A stretch of DNA of 64,000 nucleotides from Inia geoffrensis (lineage: Eukaryota > Chordata > Mammalia > Artiodactyla > Iniidae): the NCBI GenBank assembly GCA_036417435.1, contig CM070911.1, positions 5,332,001 through 5,396,000 on the forward strand, written 5' to 3'. Positions within the stretch are counted from its first letter, which is position 1. Each line of letters starts with the position of its first letter. Under the pieces are notes generated by a model that saw only the letters and a program-made list of their open reading frames with translations, was not told where the DNA came from and ran no database searches. Shown piece after piece: positions 11,580 to 23,529 of the stretch. The position numbers were made by a program, and so were the translations under genes.

Positions 11580-12764
11580 AGCACAGACCGCTTTTGAACT
11601 CTCAATCTATTTTTCAAACTTCTTACTGAATTCCTCCTCTTAGGGGGTCACGCAGCTCATCAAACACAAGGGCGTAAAATCTAATGTGTCTTCTCACCCC
11701 ATCTAACTGGTCACCGAGCTTAGTTATTTCTATTTTGTTTAATTCTCTCAGATCTTTACCTTTCTCTTCACCCTACAACTCCGACCTTGGTTCAGCCTCT
11801 ATGATGTGAATTTTACACCTGTACCAACTGCCAATCAGAAGCTTCAGTGGTTTTCTCAGTTATTTAGCTAGAGATGGAGCAAAATCCATGTTCTTTCTGT
11901 AGGACCTATTGAGCACCTGTGAGGGGCAAGAGAGGGTGACAACCTGAGAGTTTCTCAGGGGGGGCTCTGGTCCTTAGGACTGGGTACCACATGAGAACAG
12001 GACCTGCTTCCGGAAAACAAACGTGAGTCCGGTTTTGTGCCCGTGAAGTGTAGGAGGAGGGAATGTCTGTGGACCTGAGTGAGGCCAGCCGTCTTGTGCA
12101 GGCGAGTTTCTGGTAGCATTTTCTGCTTCCATCTGTTTTTGAATCCCTGCTTCAGCCTTCCCATTCTCTAGAGGGCTCCACACAGGTCAGGAGAGGTGAC
12201 AGATTCTCTCTTTCAGGGCTGACCTGAGCCTGCAGAGCCCCTGTCTCTGGTTTCAGTCCCCCCCGCCCCATCTCCATCTGCTTCACAGCCAAGAAATAAA
12301 GCATAGTGGGGCCCAGGCTTCCTCGGGATGCATTTGAAGTGCATGCAGAGCCCCTTCTGCTCTGGAGCCTCAAGGCAAGTTTGCATCACTCGGCACTATT
12401 TTCCTAAGAGAATCAGTGGGCAGCTTGGGGACCAGCCACCTGTCTCTGCAAGCATGGCTCCACCATGCTGCTGGAGACTTCAGCCGGTTTCCAGGACGGA
12501 ACATGCGGGCGAAACTTAGGGCACCGCTAAGAGTGTGCTGTGCACTGGATTAAGCTAAAAACCAGTAAACTTTAAGCTTGAGATCCTGCATCCTTTCCGA
12601 CATAAGCAAGAAGACACCAACATATCTTGCTGAAGTCACACCCAGCCCACATCCTCCCTGTCCTCCCACTGGAAATCCTCTTGTCCCATCTGCCCTGCTC
12701 CCACCCATACCTCAACCAGTCACTGCTTCCCAACGGCCGTTTGCCTTTCATATGTAAATGGAGG
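11580..12764. other. Unassigned sequence
   Basis: Moderately GC-rich from 11940 to 12520. Open frames up to 73 codons occur on both strands with no recognised domain. No repeat identified. Confidence 0.35.
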
Positions 12765-12866
12765 ATATATGCATATATAATAAATAAATATATATCTTAG
12801 ATATATAATGCATAAATATGTATGAAGCATATATATACACATATGTCATATATGTATATAATGCAT
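12765..12866. repeat. AT-rich low-complexity tract
   Basis: Irregular runs of TATA, ATAAATA and ATATGTATAT over about 100 bp. It is low-complexity sequence, not a promoter call. Confidence 0.8.
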
Positions 12867-12984
12867 GTTTTAAGGGAACAGGAGTGGAGAAAAAGGAGAC
12901 CCCTTTGAGGTAGGAGATGAAGGAGGAATCAGTGTTAAATTGTGTATACCCATACAATCATATGTATATGTGAACGTATATTTT

Positions 12985-13231
12985 TTTATTTACCGGGTTT
13001 TTTTTTGTTTTTTTGTTTGTTTGTTTCTGTTTTTTTCTTTGCCATACACGGGCCTCTCATTGTTGCGGCCTCTCCCGTTGCGGAGCACAGGCTCCGGACG
13101 CGCAGGCTCAGCGGCCATGGCTCACGGGCCCAGCCGCTCCGCGGCACCCGGGATCCCCCCGGACCGGGGCACAAACCTGTGTCCCCTGCATCGGCAGGCA
13201 GACTCCCAACCACTGCGCCACCAGGGAAGGC
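12985..13231 (-). mobile_element. CHR-2-like SINE
   Basis: The minus strand starts GGCCTTCCCTGGTGGCGCAG at 13232, then the complete CHR-2 body, with an impure T-rich (poly-A) tail at the left. The flanking repeat CGTATATTTT at 12975-12984 and 13232-13241 is the target-site duplication. The body is close to what I take as the family consensus and rich in CpG, suggesting a fairly young copy. Confidence 0.94.
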
Positions 13232-13289
13232 CGTATATTTTACTTTACTATTTACAGAGTATTTTTATGATCCCATATGACAATTAAAA

Positions 13290-13460
13290 CATCTTTTGAA
13301 GGAGGTGATAGTACCATCCCCGTTTCGCAAATAAATGAATCTGTAATTTCACAGAGGTCAGAACTTGGGCAAGATCACATAGCCACTCCGTGACAAAATT
13401 GAAGTCAAAATGTAAACTTCTCGCCCATGCCCTCTTTTGCCCCTATGACATTATGCTGCC
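13290..13460 (-). mobile_element. MIR SINE
   Basis: Antisense MIR order: ccatccccgtttcgcaaata, then cagaggtcagaacttgggca, then agatcacatagccactccgt with a tail reaching aacttctcgcccatgccctc. Confidence 0.7.
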
Positions 13461-13889
13461 TTTCTGCATAATTTTTAACTCTTTAAATCCGTAAGTCGCT
13501 TTCTAAAATGAATCATGAACTACTTGGTGGCCTATTTTTTCAAATCTATTTCTATGGAAAAAATAGGATGCAGTAGAATGCTATTAACCAGGAGCCAAAG
13601 ACCTGTTCAGCCTCAGTCCAGACTGTAAATATCAGCCCTCATCTAAGAGCCTGGTCATGGAGAATCATTTCCAATGTGGAACATGCCGAAAACTCATTTA
13701 CTGGACACTAAAACTCCAGAAATGCCGATATTATCTACTATCAGAGTTTTTGTCAGCAAAAGATAACCACTATTGTCACCCTAAGATGATACATTTTTAA
13801 CCAAAAGGAAATCTATTTAAGCCTCATTATTTACAGATTCTGTATTTATGAATTTATCTACTTGCTGAAATATATTTGTAACCCTAAAA
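13461..13889. other. Unassigned sequence
   Basis: AT-rich with no repeat or gene that I recognise. Confidence 0.35.
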
Positions 13890-14423
13890 GTCAATACTCG
13901 CAGTGCTTTCATGGTCGTTTACGGGCATGTGCAGGGTGCTGAAGCACTAGAGTCACTCCGCACGCACATTCCCAGCTGACGCCGGGCAGAGCAAGCCTCT
14001 GCCTTCTTGTCTTAGCTCTCACACTGTTACCAAGGGTCCTTTTCATGGTCTATTTTATGCTATGTTGTTCACATTTTTGTGCTTTTGTTGGTGATTTTGC
14101 TGCTTAACGTGGTCCACAACAACACCACCAAAGTGCTGTCTAGTGTTTCTGACTGCAGGACTGCTGTGATGTGCTTAACAGAGAAAATGCATGCATGAAG
14201 TCAGCTTCCTGCATCATGAGGGACAGTGCTGCTCAGTTATAAGTTAATGAATCAACAATTTGTACCAAATAAGGTTTCTTCAAACAGAAGCACACATCCA
14301 ACAAAGCTATATATTGATCAGTTGTTAAAAATGTTGTGACCAGAGGCTTTTAGGAACATAACCTGGCATTTCCCCCAGGAGCAATAACTCCATATTTGCT
14401 AATTCAGTGTCGGTGGGAACTTT

Positions 14424-15193
14424 TTTTTTTTTTTTTAACATTTTTATTGGCGGACAATTGCTTTACAATGGTGTGTTAGTTTCTGCTTTATAACAAAGTG
14501 AATCAGTTATACATATACATATGTCCCCATATCTCTTCCCTCTTGCGTCTCCCTCTCTCCCACCCTCGCACCCTCCCTATCCCACCCCTCTAGGTGGTCA
14601 CAAAGCACCAAGCTTATCTCCCTGTGCTATGAGGTTGCTTCCCACTAGCTATCTATTTTACATTTGGTAGTATATATATGTCCATGCCACTCTCTCACTT
14701 TGTCACAGCTTACCCTTCCCCCTCCCCGTGTCCTCAAGTACATTCTCTACGTCTGCATCTTTATTCCCGTCTTGTCCCTAGGTTCTTCATGACCATTATT
14801 TTTTTTAGATTCCATATATATGTGTTAGCATATGGTATTTGTTTTTCTCTTTCTGACTTACTTCACTCTGTATGACACACTCTAAGTCCATCCACCTCAC
14901 TACAAATAACTCAATTTTGTTTCCTTTTATGGCTGAGAAATATTCCATTGTATATATGTGCCACATCTTCTTTATCTGTTCATCTGTCGATGGACATTTA
15001 GGTTGCTTCCATGTCCTGGCTATTGTAAATAGAGCTGCAATGAACACTGTGGTACATGACTCTTTTTGAATTATGGTTTTCTCAGGGTATATGCCCAATA
15101 GTGGGATTGCTGGGTTGTATGGTAGTTCTTTTTTTAGTTTTCTAAGGAACCTCCATACTGTTCTCCATAGTGGCTGTATCAATTTACATTCCG
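14424..15193 (-). mobile_element. 5'-truncated L1 with target-site duplication
   Basis: Poly-T at 14421-14436 marks the poly(A) tail of a minus-strand L1. The 3' UTR (agtgaatcagttatacatat, ctctaggtggtcacaaagca, tgtccatgccactctctcac) is followed by the ORF2 end (ctttatctgttcatctgtcg, tggacatttaggttgcttcc). The L1 is 5'-truncated at 15193. Near-identical direct repeats at 14407-14423 and 15194-15210 (15 of 17 bases equal) are the target-site duplication. It landed in the end of a Tigger element. Confidence 0.92.
14805..15182 (-). pseudogene. L1 ORF2 protein C-terminal remnant
   Basis: The minus-strand frame keeps about 125 codons of the ORF2 C-terminal region without a stop. Recognisable stretches are [18 protein letters not shown] near the start, TWKQPKCPSTDEQIKKMWHI in the middle (the L1 family has W-NQPKCPS-DEWIKKMWYI) and YTMEYFSAIKGNKIE after it. 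It ends at a natural-looking stop just before the 3' UTR. The endonuclease and reverse transcriptase domains are missing because the copy is 5'-truncated, so it cannot support retrotransposition. The ATG at the frame start is only the first internal methionine. No separate promoter is apparent. Confidence 0.88.
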
Positions 15194-15384
15194 GTGTTGG
15201 TGGAAACTTTGAAGACCGTAACTATTGCAAACAATGAGAATTGACTACGAGTAATTTTGTGGGTTTTTTTTTTTTTCAATCTAGTTACTTCTAAGAGGCA
15301 GTATAACAAGTGCTTAATAAAATTCGGGTCTTGTTATTTCTATTTGATTTTTTTTTAACACTGAATAACTCATGGGCTCCCAGT

Positions 15385-15870
15385 AACAACATCAGTTGCC
15401 TTACAAGCAAAATTAATATGCACCGAGCATGCAGGTTCCAAACACCAGCCCAGGTGCTAGAGATTCAATGGTGGAAATGCCAGACATCATCGCTGTTCCC
15501 TGTGGTGTACATGCCTGTGAGGGAAGCAAACCCTAACAAGGAATCATACAAATAAATAACAGAAATTAAGTTGTGCTAAGAGCCAAAAAGAGAGAACAAG
15601 GATCAGAGATAGAAATCCATCGAGAAAGAGCTACTTTGAACATGAGTAGTCAGAGAAGGCCTCTAAAGGTAAGCTACCAGTTGATCAGGCAACAATGACA
15701 AGGGATTAGCCGTGTCACATGTGAGACTGGGAGGACCATTTCAGGCAGGGAAAACTGACAATGCAAATGTCTTGAGGCTGGAAAGAAATGTAGCCAGTTT
15801 AAGGGAGTGAACAACGTCCAGGCAGGTGTTGGGAAGCAAAGGCAGAGAGTGGTGTGCGAAGAGGTAAGAT
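15385..15870 (-). mobile_element. L2 LINE 3' region, long fragment
   Basis: Antisense L2 3' UTR in correct order: caggtgctagagattcaatg, acagaaattaagttgtgcta, gtcagagaaggcctctaaag, accatttcaggcagggaaaa and aatgcaaatgtcttgaggct. About 490 bp, one of the longest L2 pieces in the window. Confidence 0.75.
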
Positions 15871-16399
15871 CTTCCAGTATTCCTGGATATAGATATTACT
15901 GCATATTCAACTGATGTGCCCACCCTTTATCATAAATGTTTTATTTCCCTTTATTTGTCTACACAACTGAGGAAAGTAGCTCTCCAGTGCATGCACCAAG
16001 AATTCTAAAAAGTCATTCTCCTGCAAGACACCAAGTCACACTCAGAGGTACCCTTGGAGAGAGCCAGGGCATGGACACTGCCTCTCTGCTGTGGGTGTTC
16101 CCAGTTTTTAAAGACAGTATTTGGGAAAATATGTTTTTACTCATGGCTGATACAAAGGCCCTTAACTTTTTTTTTAGTTTTGTAATGTTACCTTTTTTCT
16201 TTTTTTGTTTGATATTATTTCTCTTTGAGCCATACAAAGAAAAGAAAAATCACTTTGGTTTAACCTGTTTGGTTGATCAGTTAGCTCTATTTTTGTTGCA
16301 GTAGTGTCTGTCTTACTGAATTATTTGATGAAATAAGAAGCTTCCAGGCTCCAAGCAGCATGGCCCAGGCCACATAGCTCTGTGTGTGTATCTGTGTGT
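15871..16399. other. Unassigned sequence
   Basis: No repeat or gene recognised. A 122-codon plus-strand frame at 15936-16304 has a hydrophobic phenylalanine-rich end that arises from T-runs, so I do not treat it as coding. Confidence 0.35.
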
Positions 16400-16690
16400 A
16401 TGTGAGAGCTACTACTTTTTATGGGCTTATTGTGTGTCAGGCATTGTAGTAATCGTCTTTATACATTCTGTCAAACATACATATACATATACCTTTGTAT
16501 ATACATTATGTACATATACATAATAACGTTATGTCTAATAATTACTATACAAGGTTTTGTTACCCACATTGTAGAAAATGAGGTCTATTTAGTAACTAAC
16601 TTGACCAATGGTAAGTGACTGAGAAGATCTGGCAACAAAATCCCAAGCACTGTTCTATCCATCTTAAGATGCACTCACTTGCCCTGACAG
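16400..16690 (-). mobile_element. MIR SINE with an AT-rich insert
   Basis: Antisense MIR order: gcttattgtgtgtcaggcat, then a CATATA-type expansion (about 16476-16530), then acccacattgtagaaaatga and gaccaatggtaagtgactga. The expansion replaces the normal middle. Confidence 0.6.
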
Positions 16691-16754
16691 ATAGATACTG
16701 TTGATCATAATAAACAAGTATCCATCTATTGATATTCTAGGAAGAGTTTTGGGT

Positions 16755-17172
16755 ATTAGTTTCCCCAAGTAAAAACTTACCACAAACTGGGTTGCCTAAA
16801 ACAACAGAAATTTATTTTCTCACATTCTCGAGGCCAGATGGTGTTGTCAGGATTCTATTTCCTCCAAAGTCTTTAAGGGAAATTCTCTTCCTTTACCTCC
16901 TCCAGCTCCCAGTGGCCGCACCTCTCCAATCTCTGCCTCTGTGGTCACATGGCCTCCTGTTTTTGTGTCTGTGTATCTTCTGTGTGTCTCTTAGGATGAC
17001 ACCTGTCATTGGATTTAGGGCCAACCTGGGTAATCCAGGGTGATCTCATCTCAAGATCATTAACTTCCTTGCACCTGTAAAGACCCTTCTTCCAAATAAG
17101 GTCACATTCCCAGGTTTCAAAGATGAGGACATGAACATATCTTTTTGGGGACCACCTTTCAACCCATTAGAT
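16755..17172 (-). mobile_element. MLT1-type MaLR LTR
   Basis: On the plus strand it reads as antisense MLT1: ttaccacaaactgggttgcc, aaaacaacagaaatttattt, ccaatctctgcctctgtggt, cattggatttagggccaacc, tccaaataaggtcacattcc and catatctttttggggaccac. Nearly full length as a solo LTR. Confidence 0.85.
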
Positions 17173-18544
17173 TTTTAAACTTTTGTCAACCTTTTTAAAA
17201 TTCCTTCCATATTTATTGGTCCATGCAGATTAATTGCCTCCTTAAATCAATTTAAATCTATGTTTTCCTAGAAAAAAAGCAATTTCTAGCTTTTCAGAAA
17301 TATTGAACAAGATACACATACACATATATTTCTTATAATTAGTTTATTGTCCTCAGAACATGTTGTTAAATTCTTATAATTGATTCATTTATTTCCCTCT
17401 CTTGCTCAGTGTTACTGGCCAAATACATAGATTTCATATTAGAAGTTTTTCTTCACTTTTCTGTCCTGGGCTTTATTCTTGTTGACATTTCCTAAACTAC
17501 CTCTTCTTAAAATACTGTATTTTAAAGTAATTCTCTTATTTAGGGTCAGTAAATAAGCAAGGAATGCCATTTCTCTATCATTTTACTTTATTTCTCTCAG
17601 TTAAATCTACTGTAAAAAACTGATACCCTTTAAATTGGAATTTGCAACAAATGAAATCTGCTTTCTTCCTTTGAACTTGGACCCCCAGCCCAGCCCTATG
17701 TAGTCACGGGAACCTTTATCTCTGCCTTGAACTTTCTCACCTCCTCATCCCACCAGAGGCATCGCTAACATCTCCATTTATTAATTTCCACTAACAACCC
17801 AGAACTCAATTAACATAATAAGCATTTCCCATCTGCACTAAGGGGGCTTCTCATCACAGGCTGAAAACTAGCTTCTGTACCGGAAAGTCACTGGGAATAA
17901 TTAGAATGGACATGTGCACACCCCCCAGCCTGATGTTCCTCCTGCTACGGGGTGTAGTTAGCAGGTTGTGCAAACTTGGCTGTTGTCACCTCTGCACACA
18001 CTCGATCCTAAACCTGGAAGAAAGCCTCTCTGGATTTTGGATAACAGGTCCTATGATGAGGACTTGTGTGAGACGGTTGAGAAGTTGATGGCCATCTGCG
18101 GGGAGGGTCAGGCTTGGTGCTGACCAGCTGAGTCACCTGTTCCCATCTCTTTCCCACTTGAGGTTTTAGGATCCTCATCAGGAGAAGGAAAGAGAGACCG
18201 CAAGGGAGTGAAGGCTTTTCCTCCCGACCTGCATCCTTCCCACCTCCCCATCCCTGCTTCCCAACCCCACCCCATCCCTCCTCCTCTCTTAGTGTGCTCA
18301 CCTGGATGTCTCAAAGGAACCACAAATCCAGCTTCAAAACCAAGACTAGTATTTGCCCCCCAGTCTGATATTTTAGTGTTTCCCATCTCTGAATGTTGCC
18401 CAGGACAGAAATCTAGAGATCTTCTTTGACCTTTCCTTCTCCCCCATACATAATTCCTCAGAATGTTCTGTCTGTTTTATGTCAATTCCATCTATTCCTT
18501 TCTGCGGTCTCTATAGGTTCCTAGTCTAAGCTCGATCCTTTTTC
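17173..18544. other. Unassigned sequence
   Basis: The part at 17173-17640 is AT-rich and may be very old antisense L1. The part at 17640-18430 is less AT-rich, with frames up to 97 codons lacking domains. No gene called. Confidence 0.35.
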
Positions 18545-19125
18545 GTCAGCTTTCTAACTAGCCTCCCTGGATCTACACTGGCTTCCTCCATTCAGTCCTC
18601 CACGTGACAGCCAGAGTGGTCATTCTAAATGCATGTTGGATCCTGCCTGACACATCAGCATCCTCCTCCCTCGGCTTGCACCATGACACGTGACCTTGGG
18701 ACATCTTCCATCCTCTGGCTCCCACGTGCTGCTCCTCTGTGTTTTCTCTTGCCCCAGACTTCTTTCAGCTCCTCGGAAATCTGTGTTTCTTTCTGCCCTG
18801 GTTATTGGTCAGGCAACACCCTCTGCTTGCAATGATACTCACAGGGTCCCATTATGCTTCACTTAGTTATCACCTAAGAATCTTAGCTCAGGATGACTTC
18901 TTCTGGTCATCACCCCTTGACGAGTCTGTTTTATATGCTCCCCCAGAACTCCAGTCATTTTCTTTGTCCATATTAGGCATCTGTTAATGTGAACCTTCAA
19001 GTAATATCTTTCACTCCCCAGGAGTTCCATAAAGGTGGGGACAATATCTGGTTTTGGACCCTGTTCAACTCAAACCTGGCCCATCATAAGAATTTAAGAA
19101 ATACTTATTAAATCATTATACTCCA
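18545..19125 (+). mobile_element. L2 LINE 3' region, long fragment
   Basis: Sense L2 order: ctagcctccctggatctaca, gacagccagagtggtcattc, cacgtgctgctcctctgtgt, tcacctaagaatcttagctc, aggtggggacaatatctgg and cctggcccatcataagaatt. About 580 bp and highly diverged. Confidence 0.75.
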
Positions 19126-19309
19126 ATATCATCTTACTTTTAAAAGAAATGTCAGGGATTTTTTTTGTCACTTGGTGTCACTGAGTCATATCAAACAGCC
19201 CTGCACATATATGTTATAAAACACTCAAAGTAAGAATACTGGGGGTGGTGGGAAGGTTGGGAGGCATTTGGTGTGGTTTCTGAAGTAGATACTGGAAAAA
19301 CACACGGCA

Positions 19310-19480
19310 GAATTAAATTTAGAGACAACTCGATCCATCAAATCTCCGTCACTGCATAAGAGTGTCCCTCTCTAGGCTTCAGTTACGTCTTCTATAAAAA
19401 GGAAAGAATACGACAAGAATTAAATGACAGGCAACCCTTCCTGGTATATAATAGGAGTAAAGTTAGTTGCACATGGGAGA
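19310..19480 (+). mobile_element. Possible MIR SINE
   Basis: The run ctctctaggcttcagttacg then tcttctataaaaaggaaaga then aagaattaaatgacaggcaa resembles MIR (gagcctcagtttcctcatctgtaaaatggggat...gattaaatgag). Weak match. Confidence 0.45.
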
Positions 19481-21386
19481 CAAGATAGTTCAGTGTATCT
19501 CTTGGGTCCAATGTCACCGCGACATTGGTGTGACATTGTTCCCATTGGTGGGGAAAATGAAATCGGTCCATTTAGTCTCTAATTTCTCTGTGGAAAAGGT
19601 GGGAGAAGATTTCATTTTTGAAATGCACTACTGGTAAAGAGCACACTTTGTCACATTACATAGTTTGGCATCAAATTTCAGGGCTGACAGTTTATCTGAG
19701 CGTCACCGTCACCCAGATCTGGTCTACCTTATATATTTCTACTTGTGAACTTGGATGGACAGTGCAGCTGAGCTTAAGTTGAGAAAGGAAATAACAGCAG
19801 CTTGTCAGCCTAATGCAGAGTGAGCTTTGTGGGCAAACTTCAGCAATGCTTGGTCCTGCCTTATTTCACAGGTATGTGGCACGAATATCAAAGGGCCATC
19901 CATTCCCAAAGTCATGGTCGGCAATGCCCAGGCTTTTGAGTGCAAAATTAATAAATAAATAAAAGCAGAGTGTGTTTGAAGAATGTTTCCATGGAGGTGA
20001 CTGTAGGGTTTTCTTATATCTCAGAGCCCTTCTGACCTAAATGAGGAGAATAGCAGCCTGGTGGATAGAGCATCTGGCAGGTAAGATGAGTAGCACAACA
20101 AAGGGAAGAATGAAAATGCTGGAGAACGTTTGCTAGAACCCTGCTTCCCCAAGTTTTCAGGTTATGAAATATATAGAAAATAGTAATGTTTGTAAAATAT
20201 ACTGTTTAAAAAAAAGCGTAAGGCCCAGGCATTCCTATCTTGAGTGTAAAGAGGGATCAATATCTTAGCAAACCTGCATCCACCCTAGAGAACCAGGCTG
20301 GAAAGCTCTGATCTGCAAGGAAGAGAGCTCTTCTCTGGGGCTGTTCTCTGACTCCACCATCAGGGAGGAGGAGAGAAGATATAAAATTATCAAGTTTGAG
20401 AACATTCACTGAGCCCTATTTCTAGGTGAACAACAGTAGCATGAGGGCTTTAAAAATGCCATTATTGGAGGAAAGACTCTTGCTTCCTGCTGGCTGTCTT
20501 ACTCTCCCTTAAATTGGCCTCCTTCCATCATGGAGAGGTGAGAAATCAAATCCAATGTTGGGAGGGGAATTAGGGAAAGAACAAATAATCTCCCTCAAAC
20601 TTACATCGACTGAAACAAAAGAAACCTCTTTGTGCCACTGTAACTCATTAGGTGTTTGGGGTTGAAGCCTCATCTGATCACAAAACTTGCCCTTTTTCAG
20701 TGCCAGATCGAATGTACCAGTGGATGGTCCAGCAGCACTGAGGCTAGAGACCCATGTCCTCATCTCCTCACCAAGCTATGCCCTTTGTGAGTACACTCAT
20801 CGTTGGGCTGGAGGGACACAGGAGGAAGCCTGACACCTATGTAACCTCAGCCTGACTCAGGGAGGGGACCTGATGTGATTGCTAATAACAGGCTCCTTCA
20901 AACTGTGAGCCCGTAGGATGCCACTGTCACTGTCAATCGCCACTGGGGTTTCATAGCTTGGAGAAGATAATTGCTGTTCACTGTGCCTATTGAGCAGACA
21001 ATTTGCTGGCAGACAAGGAATTGTGGATAGACCCTAGGCTTGATTATACATATAATACTTTTTTTCTTTTTAATTACAATGGTCTTCTTTGAACCACAAG
21101 TGGCACTTCTGTTATTATCCTGCAGGAGGTTCCTCTGAGTCACCCTCTAGGACAAGGGCTTGTACTGTGTGCAGACCTCCCCGTGTGGGGTGTTCTGTGC
21201 CTCCAGCTTCCAGCTCTCTCCAGGCAACCAACAATAAGGTTCTGTGCAAGGCTTGTTCAGTTTGTTAAACCAGGACAGTAGGGATTGAATTAGAGGAAAG
21301 CATGTGTTTTCGGAAACAAAAAAATAAAGGTCAAACTTGGGTGTTCCAATCCATTCCCTTCAAAGCAAATAGACACAGTAACAAAG
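19481..21386. other. Unassigned, mainly single-copy-like sequence
   Basis: About 1.9 kb with no recognised repeat apart from short runs (aaataaataaataaaa near 19950). An 84-codon minus-strand frame at 20509-20763 has no known domain. Could be unique intergenic or intronic DNA. Confidence 0.4.
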
Positions 21387-21387
21387 A

Positions 21388-21446
21388 TCTCTCTCTCTCT
21401 CTCTCTTTCTGCACATGTGCACACACACACACACACACACACACAG
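21388..21446. repeat. Compound (TC)n-(CA)n microsatellite
   Basis: A TC run at about 21388-21410 is followed by gcacatgtgc and a CA run at 21420-21446. Confidence 0.95.
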
Positions 21447-21609
21447 ACCACACTTAACGAGAAGCAACATTAGAATTGCTAGAGAGCTTTCTACTAATTT
21501 CTGTGACACGTTCTGAAGCTTTAGGTCATTACACTCATCCTTAGCCTATAGATATTTCATTCTCTTTCCCTCACATGTAATTTCAGTAGGTGTATTCTAA
21601 GTATACCTC

Positions 21610-21780
21610 CACGCATTTCTATTTTTAAATTCCCACAACAATCCTATGAGGTGAGCATCATTCTTCCCATTTTAAAAAGCCTCAAAAAGGCTTCAGGACA
21701 TCCCTGAAGTCATGTGGCTCGTAGGTAACTGTCCTAAAATCCAAGTTCAGTGTTCTCCCGTTTCACCGCAGCTGCCTGTC
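21610..21780 (-). mobile_element. MIR SINE
   Basis: Antisense MIR motifs: cacaacaatcctatgaggtg, agcatcattcttcccatttt, gaagtcatgtggctcgtagg and aaatccaagttcagtgttct in the expected order. Confidence 0.75.
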
Positions 21781-23525
21781 ACAGCAAAGCTTCATAGCCT
21801 CTATTCTGAAATCACACCCATGACACTCTGCAAAACCCATGCACACGTGGGGTTCCCTGAAGGCAAATGTCTCCAATCCAACAATCCTACCCTTCTCAGA
21901 CACCTCTTTTGGAAATGCACATCCCTCCTTAGCAAGGACGATGAGCTTTGCATCCTCATGTCTGCATTTTCCCTGAACATGTGTCCAGCTTCACCCGTAA
22001 ATCCTCAAATACCTCTGAACCTAAGAGCAAAGCCCCACTCCCTCACAGGCCCTAGTGGGCACCAACATGCTTACTGACCTCATGCTCGGGGTGACCACAT
22101 TATTGATTATCTAAAAAAGGGCTCTGAAGAACAAGAGGCTCTATAAATCTCTATACTAGGACAACAGATACAAGCAGTAACACCCCTGAGCAGGTGGGAA
22201 AACACACTTATCTTACTCATAAACTTAGTCCTCTGTTCAACACCATTAGCCTAAGCCATGGGTTTAGAGCCTTTAAAGAGAGGATAAGCACATGCTGGTA
22301 ATTGTCCCTCATGGTTTCCCTTTGTCCACCAAAACAGTAATACACTAAACTTCAAGTGATGTTGATCTAAGGACATAGGACATTTTTACAGATCCAGTCA
22401 AAATTCATACATGTGCACACACATGCACACACACACACATATACACATTTGGCTCTTCAAATCACCTTCAAGTTCAAGAAAAGTGCTATACCTAAGGCAG
22501 TCGGTTTGGATGGTTAGAAAATCATCAATAAAACATAAATGGTCAGGGAGGAGATTTCAGGTTTTGTCCATTGAGGAAATCACGTATAATTTTGTGACCC
22601 CAAGACTTCCTGTGGAGTTAATGTCTTGGTCATGCCTCCAGGGCACCTTTAAGGACTCCAGGTGCCCTGTGTCTGAGGCAGGTTTGGAAAGATTTGCTTG
22701 CACACCGTTTGTGATCCTGCCTTTGAATATGGGAATAAGCAGGCTGAGCCCAAACATCAATCATTTCTTTTGAAGATTTCATTTTCACAAAATTCATTGA
22801 CTTATTAGAAAGAATTCTGGCAGTGAGAGAGTAAACTTTTTTATATACGTTGCATGGAGAAAACAAAACTGAATATAATTATTTTTGTCAGTTCCAAAAC
22901 ATGCTTCAACAAAACCAAGTTGAAATATTTTTCCATAATATTTAAAAGAGTGTGATAATAGCACAAGAATGGAAAATAGGTCAGTTCCCAAGATAGAGTC
23001 CAGATAGACTCCATAAGTTTTGGTATGTGATCAGCTGTGGGGAAATAGAAGCATTCTGTAAATGATGTTTAAAAAAGGATAATTTTCAATTTGGAAAAAA
23101 GTGAAGTTACATTCCTCTCCTCCATCTTCACCTCGTCCTGGCCCTGCCTTTAACAAACAGTGACATGGGTGCTCACTGCTCTCATAGAGTCCGTTCACGA
23201 TCTGGAGAGGTTCTCAGGACAGACCAAGGGTGTGGAATTCCTCCTGAGTGACCATTCCAGAGGGCGATTGCCAGGACACTAAGCCCTTCCTCTTCCTGGA
23301 TCAAGGAGCACATGGTGCCCACACGAAGGCAGCTGAGACTCCAGGATTTCTAAGTAAAAGGGGATTCAGTGCTTTTGCCTTGAAAATGAGTCATCCTTGG
23401 CTCCTTCCTTTCTATGACACTCATAACCTAACCATCCAGGATCCCTGTAGCTCTATGAAACTTATCCAGAATATGACTACCTTTATCAGCTCTACTGCTC
23501 CTACTCAGATCTAAATCCCCATCAC
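21781..23525. other. Unassigned sequence with a short CA tract
   Basis: Mostly single-copy-like. A CA-rich tract lies at about 22408-22446. Open frames of 120 and 121 codons (21712-22077, 22411-22773) have no domain I recognise, and the second starts inside the CA tract. Confidence 0.4.
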
Positions 23526-23529
23526 CTGA

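Larger units (their letters stand above)
13890..15250 (+). mobile_element. Tigger-type (pogo-like) DNA transposon remnant, split by L1
   Basis: The left part (about 13890-14406) follows Tigger4/MER8-type sequence: ttaccaagggtccttttcat, tatgctatgttgttcacatt, a degraded transposase start around 14110-14190 (an AGTGCTGTCTAGTGTTTCTG block, then gctgtgatgtgcttaacaga), and the ccagaggcttttaggaacat block. The right end (15211-15250) contains acaatgagaattgactacg, matching the terminal inverted repeat that reads CGATTCTCGTTATTCGCG on the other strand. A young L1 (14424-15193) lies between them. The transposase frame is dead. This is a fossil of a cut-and-paste element of the pogo/Tigger group. Confidence 0.75.

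Noticed and set aside
21388..22446. CRISPR-like or ordered repeat array
   Set aside because: Only dinucleotide microsatellites are present; no spaced direct repeats, and the DNA is mammalian.
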